NCBI GenBank assembly: GCA_029212785.1
Contig: JARGOG010000001.1
Location: 110,758-174,757 of the forward strand
DNA length: 64,000 bases
Origin: Thalassobaculaceae bacterium
Lineage (GTDB): Bacteria; Pseudomonadota; Alphaproteobacteria; Thalassobaculales; Thalassobaculaceae
Reading direction: 5' to 3'
Part shown: piece by piece, positions 56,897-64,000 of the stretch
How positions within the stretch are numbered: position 1 is the stretch's first letter
Layout: the number at the start of each line of letters is the position of its first letter
Program-made: the position numbers and the translations under genes
The notes under the pieces: model-generated
Told to the model about the DNA's origin: nothing
The model's database searches: none
Seen by the model: only the letters and a program-made list of their open reading frames with translations

Positions 56897-58474
56897 TCAG
56901 GGACTGGCATAGCTCGGTTGCGCCGGCAGCCAGCCGGAATTGGCCAGAACCCGGGCCGCCGGAAGGAAGACCGTCACGCAGGTGCCGACACCGAACTCGC
57001 TGTCCAGAACCAGCTCGCCACCATGCAGCTCGGTCATCCGGCGGGCCAAGGGCAGACCGAGCCCCGTGCCCTTGTGGATGTGGGTCGTCGGTCCTTCCGC
57101 GCGCCCGAACGGCTCGAGCACCTGCGACAGCTGATCGGCCGGGATACCCGCGCCGGTGTCCGAGATGCGAAAGGCGACCCTCGCATCCGGATCGATGCGG
57201 ACATCGATACGGACGTCGCCGCCCGACGACGTGTTCTTCACCGCATTGCTCAGCAGGTTGATCAGGATCTGCTGCATCTTGGTGGTGTCGAGCAGCAGGG
57301 TCAGGCCGTCATCGGCGATCGCGCTGTCGAGTTGAACTCCGCCTTCCTCGGCCAGCGGGCGGATGACACGCAGCGTTTCCGCCACCAGCGAGGCGATGTC
57401 GGTGGGGGCCTCGACCAGGGATTCCCGCCCGACCTCGATCCGGGCGATGTCGAGCAGGTCGTTGATCAGTTTGAGCAGATGCTGGCCGCTATACAGGATG
57501 TCGTCGGCGAATTCCTTGTAGCGGCCCGGCTCGATCTTGCCGAAAAGTTGCCGGCTCATGATTTCCGAGAAACCGATGATCGCGTTGAGCGGCGTGCGCA
57601 GTTCGTGGCTCATGGACCACAGGAACTGGGTCTTCGACTGGTTCGCCAGATCCGCCTGACGCATCGCGGTCTCCAGCTCGGAGGTCCGATCCTGCACCCG
57701 CAGCTCCAGCTCCTGGTTCAGGGCGGCGAGGGCGCTCTCCGATGTCTGGAGTCTCTGGTAGGATTGCCTTATCTGCCGTTCGCGCTCGGTTTCGGTCGTG
57801 ACGAGGCTGTTATAGGCATCGACCACGAGCCCGATCTCGTCGCGGCTGCCCCATTGCACCGTCTCGCGCTTCCCGGATCTGGCGGATCGCAGAATGGTAT
57901 CGGACAGCCGGTTCAACGGGCGCCAGATCAGGAACCGGTAGGAGACTCCGCCGGCAAGCACCGCCGCGAGGAAAGCCACCAGGATGCCGGAGACGCCGAG
58001 CATCACCTCCAGGCCGAGGGCCTCGGCCAGTTCCTTGTCCGTGAATCCGATCCGCAGCGTCCAGTCCCCCTGGTCGTCGATCGGGATGTCGACGTAATGG
58101 CCGGACTGCCCGCTCACACAGCCCTGGGCGGCTGGAATGGCGGACGCCACAGAACCGTCATTCCTCAGCTCCGCGCACAGGAAGGCCCGGTCGGAGGCGA
58201 GGGGCGCGAGAAGATCACGCGCCAGAGTCGGCTTGGCGTAAGCCTGGTGGCGGTCGATGGCGATCGCGGCACGGGCGGCGAGGTTTCCCACGCGCGCCGT
58301 CAGACTCGCGTTGTCGGCATGCCGGATATAGCTGAAGAGCAGCCACGCGCTGGGCAGGGTAATGATCAGGAACGTGATGCTGACGATGGCCAGAAACCGG
58401 ACATGAAGCCGCCGGGACCAGCGGGGCCGCGTCGGGCCTCGCGTATTTCCGCCAAGGGCCTCGGATCCGGTCAC
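56897..58474 (-). CDS. Membrane sensor histidine kinase
   Basis: N-terminal TM; HAMP-like linker; [31 protein letters not shown]. Confidence 0.88.
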   Translation of the reverse strand: MTGSEALGGNTRGPTRPRWSRRLHVRFLAIVSITFLIITLPSAWLLFSYIRHADNASLTARVGNLAARAAIAIDRHQAYAKPTLARDLLAPLASDRAFLCAELRNDGSVASAIPAAQGCVSGQSGHYVDIPIDDQGDWTLRIGFTDKELAEALGLEVMLGVSGILVAFLAAVLAGGVSYRFLIWRPLNRLSDTILRSARSGKRETVQWGSRDEIGLVVDAYNSLVTTETERERQIRQSYQRLQTSESALAALNQELELRVQDRTSELETAMRQADLANQSKTQFLWSMSHELRTPLNAIIGFSEIMSRQLFGKIEPGRYKEFADDILYSGQHLLKLINDLLDIARIEVGRESLVEAPTDIASLVAETLRVIRPLAEEGGVQLDSAIADDGLTLLLDTTKMQQILINLLSNAVKNTSSGGDVRIDVRIDPDARVAFRISDTGAGIPADQLSQVLEPFGRAEGPTTHIHKGTGLGLPLARRMTELHGGELVLDSEFGVGTCVTVFLPAARVLANSGWLPAQPSYASP

Positions 58475-58875
58475 TTGAGCCTCGTCACCCGACCGCTGCC
58501 CATCAATTCCTTGAGAAGCGTGCGGTCGGCTACCGCCGTATGGAAGACCACGTAACTGCGGTCCTGCCGAGCCATGTAGTAGTCGATCGGAACGTTCTTC
58601 CCGTCTTCGTCACGGAAATCGAAGCACAGGACGAAGTGCTCGCCATAGGCGAGGATCATCGGGTGGGCCGTGACCGGATGGAGTTGACGGGCTTCGCCGC
58701 TCTCCCGGTCGATGTACAGCACCGCACCGTCCACCAGGACGCGGTCGATGTGCCGCTGCATCGCGGCTTGCAGTGCCGCCTGATCGTCAAGCGACAGGTT
58801 GGATTCGGCGTCGGCGGAGGGCGCAGCGAAACCGAGGGCCACAGCGAATAGGAGTACAGCCCATATGGACTTCAT
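58471..58875 (-). CDS. Secreted hypothetical protein (134 aa) overlapping the kinase gene
   Basis: Signal peptide MKSIWAVLLFAVALGFAAPSADA; 4-bp overlap with the kinase start. Confidence 0.72.
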   Translation of the reverse strand: MKSIWAVLLFAVALGFAAPSADAESNLSLDDQAALQAAMQRHIDRVLVDGAVLYIDRESGEARQLHPVTAHPMILAYGEHFVLCFDFRDEDGKNVPIDYYMARQDRSYVVFHTAVADRTLLKELMGSGRVTRLK

Positions 58876-58985
58876 AAGTCATCACTCTTCACATGTCTCA
58901 AGGCGCTCCAGGTTAGAGGAAACGCTTTAAGAAACCGTGAAGTCGGCGCCGCTGTACGTCTTTCTATCCGACAGGGTTGTCCGGT

Positions 58986-60347
58986 CTACGCTTTGTTGGA
59001 TGTCAACATTCTCTGGATGGTGGTGACAAGGGCGTCCTCGGCAACCACCTCTTGTTCGCCGCTGGCCAGCGTCTTGACTTGCCAGGTGCCGGCGGCGAAC
59101 TCGTCCTCGCCGGCAACCAGCGCCAGCTTGAAGCCCTTGCGGTCGGCGTATTTGAACTGCTGACCGACCTTGCGTTGCTCGGTCGCGACCTCGGCGCCGA
59201 TGCCCGCCTTGCGCAGGATGCCGGCGATGGTCAGGTAGCGGTCGAGCTTGTCGGGATCGAGCACGGTGACCAGGACCGGCGCGGTCGTTCCCTGTTCGAC
59301 CGGCAGCAGGCCAGCCTCCATCAGGCGGCTCACCAGGCGGGTGAGGCCGATCGAGATGCCGACGCCCGGCAGCTTGCGGCTGGTGTAGAGGCCTGCCAGA
59401 TTCTCGTAACGCCCGCCGGAGCAGATACTGCCGATGGAGGGGTGGTCGACCAGCGTCGTCTCGTAGACCGTGCCGGTGTAATAGCTGAGGCCGCGCGCGA
59501 CGGAGAGGTCGAGGATGAAGGTCTCCGAGGTGAGCCCGAGACTGGCGGCGGCGCGGGCGACGGTGGTCAGTTCCGCCACCCCCTCCTTGTAGGTGTCGTT
59601 CAGGTTGTCGGCCGGTACCAGGGCGAGCAGTTTCCCGATCACCTCCTCCGCCGGTCCGCGCAGCGACACATAGGCCATGATCAGGTCGAGCTGCCTGTCG
59701 ACCAGCGTGTAGGTCTCAGCCAGTTCCTTGCGGATATCGTCCGGGCCGACCTTGTCGATCTTGTCGATCACCCGCATGGCATCGGCAATGGACTCCGTCG
59801 GAATGCCGGTGCCGGACAGGAAGCCTTCCAGAAGCTTGCGGTTGCTCATGCGGATCTGGAACGGCCCGATATTCATTTCCTTGAAGATGCCGTCGATGAT
59901 CGCCGGAATCTCGGCATCGTTGATCAGGCTCAGCGTCTGGTCGCCGACCACATCGATGTCGCACTGGATGAATTCGCGGTAGCGCCCGGCCTGCGCCCGC
60001 TCGCCGCGCCACACCGGCTGGATCTGGTAGCGGCGGAACGGGAAGACCAACTCGCCCGCGTGCTGGGCGACGAAGCGGGCCATCGGCACGGTGAGGTCGA
60101 AGCGCAGGGCGAAATCGGTGTCCTCGCCGCCATCGGCGACCCGGTGCACGCCATAGACCTGGCGGTCGACACTGTCGCCGCCTTCCTTGGCCAGTAGCAC
60201 CTCGCGCAGCTCGAAGGCGGGCGTGCTCAGCGGCACCGCACCGGCCAGTTCGAAATGCTTCTGCACGATCGCGACGCAGCGGTTGAAAGTGATCTGCTCG
60301 GCGGGCAGGAATTCCCGCAGGCCGCTGATGGAACGGGGGCGAATCAT
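58986..60347 (-). CDS. hisS: Histidyl-tRNA synthetase
   Basis: GLREFLP, FDLTVPMARF, RYQIQPVWRGERAQAGRYREFIQCDIDVVG, ARGLSYYTGTVYE, SICSGGRYENL class II aaRS motifs. Confidence 0.94.
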   Translation of the reverse strand: MIRPRSISGLREFLPAEQITFNRCVAIVQKHFELAGAVPLSTPAFELREVLLAKEGGDSVDRQVYGVHRVADGGEDTDFALRFDLTVPMARFVAQHAGELVFPFRRYQIQPVWRGERAQAGRYREFIQCDIDVVGDQTLSLINDAEIPAIIDGIFKEMNIGPFQIRMSNRKLLEGFLSGTGIPTESIADAMRVIDKIDKVGPDDIRKELAETYTLVDRQLDLIMAYVSLRGPAEEVIGKLLALVPADNLNDTYKEGVAELTTVARAAASLGLTSETFILDLSVARGLSYYTGTVYETTLVDHPSIGSICSGGRYENLAGLYTSRKLPGVGISIGLTRLVSRLMEAGLLPVEQGTTAPVLVTVLDPDKLDRYLTIAGILRKAGIGAEVATEQRKVGQQFKYADRKGFKLALVAGEDEFAAGTWQVKTLASGEQEVVAEDALVTTIQRMLTSNKA

Positions 60348-60472
60348 GGTCTGCCGCTTCCCTTGTCGCTGTGCGTGTCGGCGCTCGATTGCACGAAGGC
60401 CCTTGAACTAGAAGTTTGAGCGGGCGGGGGCAATAGCTGAATGGGGGAGTCCCAACGGCATAACTCCCTCAC

Positions 60473-60501
60473 CGTCATCCTGAATTAAGCACAGGATGAC
60501 G
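60473..60501. repeat. GTCATCC-type palindrome
   Basis: CGTCATCCTG-aattaagca-CAGGATGACG, 10-bp perfect arms. Confidence 0.8.
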
Positions 60502-60524
60502 AATTTGCGGTGACATTACATACG

Positions 60525-60550
60525 CCCGTCATCCCGGCTGGGATGACGGG
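60525..60550. repeat. GTCATCC-type palindrome
   Basis: CCCGTCATCCC-GGCT-GGGATGACGGG, 11-bp perfect arms. Confidence 0.85.
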
Positions 60551-60672
60551 GGACGGAGGCTCGGGCGCAGCACTGGAGCGCGCAGCTCTTGATCGGCACG
60601 CAAGACGCGGCGATCATGTTGCGGTGCGGCAGGCCACACGGAAATGCCGATCAGAACGAGCCGGAGGTCTGC

Positions 60673-61506
60673 ATGCCGAAACTCCTCTCCGCCGTGCAGA
60701 TGGACGCCTATCACCGCGATGGGTTCCTGTCCCCCGTGACCGTCATGACGGAGGCGGAAGCCGCCGACTATCGCGCCCGGTTGGAGGCGGCGGAGGCGGC
60801 CTGGCCGGAGGCCATGCAGGGGGCGAACCGCAACAACGCGCATCTGAACCTCAGAGTACTGGATGAGCTGACCCACCACCCCAAGATCCTCGACGCGGTC
60901 GAAGACCTGCTGGGTCCCGACCTCCTGGTCTGCGGCACGGTTCTGTTCATCAAGGAACCGGGAGACCCGGGCTTCGTCAGCTGGCATCAGGACGCGAAAT
61001 ATATGGGGCTGGATCCCTATACGGACGCCACGACCATTTGGCTCGCCCTGTCCCCCGCGACGCTGGAAAGCGGTTGTATGCGCATGTCCCCCGGCAGCCA
61101 TGGGGCCGGGATGCGCGACCATGATGACACCTATCAGGAGACCAATATCCTGACACGCGGCCAGTCCGTCCATGACGTGGATGAAGCGGCAGCCGTCGAC
61201 ACCCCGCTCCGTCCCGGTCAGATGTCGATCCACAATCTGGCCGTGCTCCACGCCTCCTCTCCCAATCGCAGCAGCGACCGGCGGATCGGCTTTGCGGTGC
61301 AGAGCTACCTGAAACCAACGGTGCGCCAGACCCGTGGGGAGACCTTCGTACAGTTGGCGCGCGGCACCGACCCGAACCGGTACCTGCACCATATCGGGCG
61401 CCCCCGGACCGACATGGCACCCGAAGACGTGGCCATGCGCGAAAAGGTCAACGACCTCTGGTCCGATGTTCTCTACCACGGCGCGGACAAACGCCGCGAT
61501 TTCTGA
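60673..61506 (+). CDS. Phytanoyl-CoA dioxygenase (PhyH)-family protein, second copy
   Basis: VSWHQDAKYMGLD, TLESGCMRMSPGSH, HASSPNRSSDRRIGFAVQSY. Confidence 0.87.
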   Translation: MPKLLSAVQMDAYHRDGFLSPVTVMTEAEAADYRARLEAAEAAWPEAMQGANRNNAHLNLRVLDELTHHPKILDAVEDLLGPDLLVCGTVLFIKEPGDPGFVSWHQDAKYMGLDPYTDATTIWLALSPATLESGCMRMSPGSHGAGMRDHDDTYQETNILTRGQSVHDVDEAAAVDTPLRPGQMSIHNLAVLHASSPNRSSDRRIGFAVQSYLKPTVRQTRGETFVQLARGTDPNRYLHHIGRPRTDMAPEDVAMREKVNDLWSDVLYHGADKRRDF

Positions 61507-61531
61507 CGCCCGCCGATGGGGATCCTCTCCA

Positions 61532-61573
61532 CCCGTCATCCCGGCCGAGCGGCGCGACGGCCGGGATGACGGG
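61532..61573. repeat. GTCATCC-type palindrome
   Basis: CCCGTCATCCCGGCC-gagcggcgcgac-GGCCGGGATGACGGG, 15-bp perfect arms. Confidence 0.85.
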
Positions 61574-61650
61574 CCTCGGAGGCGCTAGGGCCCGGGCAAC
61601 GCGGTGCGCTCGCGGGATGACAGGGGGCAGGGGTGGATGGTGGCGCCCGG

Positions 61651-63417
61651 CTACCCCCGCCGCGCCGCCGTCGCCACCGTATCGACCGATCCGTCCGCCG
61701 CGACCACCACGCCGAACGCCTCGGCTGCCGTCTCCACGGTGATTAGCCCGTCGAGCACGTCCTCGGCCACCGCGTGCGGGTCGCGGGTCATCGGGTCGCC
61801 GTAGCCGCCGCCGGCCGGGCCGAGGCAGCGGAAGCGGTCGCCCTTGGCGATGCGCATATGCGGCACCTTGGACGGCAACTCGCGCACCGCGCCGGACGGC
61901 GTGTGCAGCCGCAGCTCGGCCTGCTTGCCGCTGGCGCCGCCATCGAAGCCCCAGGGGGCGAAGCCGTGGCCCTCGCCCTCGACCGAGGCCCCGCCATCGG
62001 CCAGGTACTCGAACTCGCGCACCGAGCCGAGGCCGCCGCGCCACTTGCCGGCGCCGACCACGTTCTCCCGCAGCTCGTAGCGCGAGACCCGCAGGGGCAG
62101 GTGGGTCTCGATATCCTCGATCGGGTTGTTGCGGGTGTTGGCGTAGAGCGTGTCGACCGCGTCCATGCCGTCGCTGCCGTAGCGCCCGCCGTAGCTTCCC
62201 TCGAAGATCTCCATATGGACCCAGTGCTTGCCGGCGTTGAGGCCGGAGAAGGCGATGACCTTCAGGTTACCGATCCCGGCCGACACGTTATGGGGCATCG
62301 CCTGGGCGAGCGCCTTCATCACCGTGTCGGCGAGCTGGTTGCCGGGGCAGAAGCGGGCGATCGTCGGGGCCGGGAACACCGGATTGGCGAGGCATCCCGT
62401 CGGCGCGTTGATGGTGATCGGCCGTGTCAGCCCGTCATTCACCGGGATATGGCCGTGGATCGCGGTGTCGAGCAGGACCGAGCGGATGGTCAGCCAGATC
62501 GCGATATCGGCGGTGCCGACCAGCGGCATGTTGATCGGCGCGTCGTCGACCTGATCCGCCGTACCGGTCAGATCGACCTCGATCTCGTCGCCGCGCACCC
62601 GCAGGGTTACACAGATCGGCAGCTCCTTCTTTTTCGGGTCGGCGGAGTCCAGGAACCCGTCGATATACGTGGTGGCGGAGTAGTCGCCGTCCGGCAGCTT
62701 GGCGATGGCGCCGCGCATCAGCCGCTCGGCGTGGTCCATGGCGCCCTCGCAGGCGGCCTCCAGGGTCTCCACGCCGAAGCGGTCCATCAGTTCCTCGAAG
62801 CGCTTCGCACCAATGCGGGCGGCGGCGATCTGCGCTTCCATGTCGCCGACCACCATGTCCGAGACGCGGATATTGTCGCGCAGGATGTGCCAGACGGGAT
62901 CGACCTTCACCCCTTGGTCATAGACTTTGATCGCCTTGAATTGCAGGCCCTCGGCATAGGCGTCGATGGCGTCGACGATGCCACAGCTTCCCGGGGTCAG
63001 CGCGCCGATATCCAGGTGGTGGGCGGTGGTGCCGGCCCAGGCGATCAGACGCGCGCCGTGGAAGATCGGCACCATGAAGGCGACGTCCGGACCGTGGCTG
63101 GCGCCGGAATAGGCGTCGTTGTGCATGATCACGTCGCCCGCCCGCACGGTCTCCCCGCGTTCGGCCATGATCCGGTTGATGCCCTGGATGTAGCCGGGGA
63201 TCGGTCCGGATTGCAGCGGCGTCGACTGGGCGCTTTCGGCCAGGCCGCGGCCCGTCGCGTCGACCAGGCCGGCGCCGAAATCCTCCGACTCCCGGATGAT
63301 CGAGGAATAGGACATGCGCATCAGCCGATAGCCCATCTCGACGGCGATGTTCTCCAGTGCCCCTTGGACGACGGCGACGGTGACCGGATCGACGGCCGGC
63401 TTGGTCTCGGCGTTCAT
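61651..63417 (-). CDS. hyuB: Hydantoinase B/oxoprolinase family protein
   Basis: DPVTVAVVQGALENIAVEMGYRLMRMSYSSIIRESEDFGAGLVD, GDVIMHNDAYSGASHGPD. Confidence 0.9.
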   Translation of the reverse strand: MNAETKPAVDPVTVAVVQGALENIAVEMGYRLMRMSYSSIIRESEDFGAGLVDATGRGLAESAQSTPLQSGPIPGYIQGINRIMAERGETVRAGDVIMHNDAYSGASHGPDVAFMVPIFHGARLIAWAGTTAHHLDIGALTPGSCGIVDAIDAYAEGLQFKAIKVYDQGVKVDPVWHILRDNIRVSDMVVGDMEAQIAAARIGAKRFEELMDRFGVETLEAACEGAMDHAERLMRGAIAKLPDGDYSATTYIDGFLDSADPKKKELPICVTLRVRGDEIEVDLTGTADQVDDAPINMPLVGTADIAIWLTIRSVLLDTAIHGHIPVNDGLTRPITINAPTGCLANPVFPAPTIARFCPGNQLADTVMKALAQAMPHNVSAGIGNLKVIAFSGLNAGKHWVHMEIFEGSYGGRYGSDGMDAVDTLYANTRNNPIEDIETHLPLRVSRYELRENVVGAGKWRGGLGSVREFEYLADGGASVEGEGHGFAPWGFDGGASGKQAELRLHTPSGAVRELPSKVPHMRIAKGDRFRCLGPAGGGYGDPMTRDPHAVAEDVLDGLITVETAAEAFGVVVAADGSVDTVATAARRG

Positions 63418-64000
63418 CACGTGTCTCCCTTGTTGAGCAGCAGGTTGCCGGCGGCATCGGCCCGCGCGGTCCAGCCCGGCGGGACCACGGTGGTCGTGTC
63501 GGTCTGCAGAATGACCGCGGGGCCGGGGACGTCGGTGTCGAGCGGCAGCTTGAAGCGGTCGAGGAACGCGGTCGGTAGGGCCCGCACGCCGTCGGATGTG
63601 GCGAAGACGGCCTCGCCCTGGTGCACGGTGGCGGTCGCCACATTGTCACCGCCCGGAAAGGCGGGAGGGGCGATCTTCGCCGCCTCGCCCTTGGCGGTGA
63701 CGCGAATGTTGACGATCTCAATCGGGCTGCCGGGGAAAGCGTGGCCGTACTCCGCCTCGTGGGCCTTGGCAAAGGCGTCGAGCACTCGGGCGATACCGCC
63801 ATCGGTCACGGCACCGTCGGGGAAGGCGACGCGCAACTCGTAGCCCTGGCCGACATAGCGCAGATCGCCGGCGCGCCGGTAACTGACGCCAGCGGGATCG
63901 ACCTTGTCAGCGGCGAGCTGGGCGCCGAGATCGGCCTCCATCGCCACGAAGTCTTCGTTCAGGCGCGCCAGGTCGATGTCCGTGGAGACCTGGAATTCGG
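63417..64000 (-). CDS. hyuA: Hydantoinase A/oxoprolinase family protein, C-terminal part (5' end outside window)
   Basis: YRRAGDLRYVGQGYELRVAFP, FAKAHEAEYGHAFPGSPIEIVNIRV; frame stays open to the window edge. Confidence 0.87.
   Translation of the reverse strand, partial: EFQVSTDIDLARLNEDFVAMEADLGAQLAADKVDPAGVSYRRAGDLRYVGQGYELRVAFPDGAVTDGGIARVLDAFAKAHEAEYGHAFPGSPIEIVNIRVTAKGEAAKIAPPAFPGGDNVATATVHQGEAVFATSDGVRALPTAFLDRFKLPLDTDVPGPAVILQTDTTTVVPPGWTARADAAGNLLLNKGDT

Noticed and set aside
56918-58555. 545-aa plus-strand ORF opposite the kinase
   Set aside because: Antisense shadow ORF.
60473-60550. Tandem palindromes as a transcription terminator
   Set aside because: They lie between divergently transcribed genes and lack T tracts, so a repeat-element reading fits better.
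61774-63843. 689-aa plus-strand ORF opposite hyuBA
   Set aside because: Antisense shadow ORF; spans the hyuB/hyuA junction.
1-64000. CRISPR arrays, prophage modules, intact insertion sequences
   Set aside because: No regularly spaced direct repeats, phage structural genes or DDE/HUH transposase ORFs seen on reading the ORF list and intergenic regions.

Overview
This is a high-GC chromosomal window that looks alphaproteobacterial (Rhodospirillales-like by gene content and style; inferred, not tested). It is densely coded and mostly metabolic and transport genes. From left to right I read: a partial GNAT gene; an MFS transporter; a polyamine locus (PuuA-like ligase, PLP aminotransferase, PotF/H/I/G ABC system, N-carbamoylputrescine-amidase-like gene) with a hybrid kinase/receiver pair inside it; a glycerophosphodiesterase divergent from ugpBAEC; a TRAP transporter operon; two tandem PAS_5-like paralogs; a flavin monooxygenase and a radical SAM/SPASM gene; an ECF sigma/anti-sigma pair; two PhyH-type dioxygenases about 27 kb apart; a cupin-fold + Fur-family cluster; a HisD-paralog/SDR/LysR catabolic module; an XRE-cupin regulator; tRNA-Ser(GCU) followed by a truncated serine-recombinase remnant; a CsoR/RcnR-family repressor with an NreB-like His-tailed MFS exporter; several oxidoreductases; an IlvD/Edd dehydratase; two further histidine kinases; hisS; and hyuB with a partial hyuA at the right edge. 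The best non-gene signals are: a 19-bp C/G dyad in the candidate promoter spacer of the CsoR-like gene; the recombinase remnant beside tRNA-Ser, with a 12-bp direct repeat; a 39-bp concentric dyad between the XRE-cupin gene and its divergent neighbour; a candidate Pho box; a 13-bp perfect stem-loop between ugpB and ugpA; and a family of dispersed GTCATCCCGG-type palindromes. I saw no CRISPR array, prophage or intact IS element. No claim was checked by database search. Identities rest on motif and family recognition from the translated ORFs.
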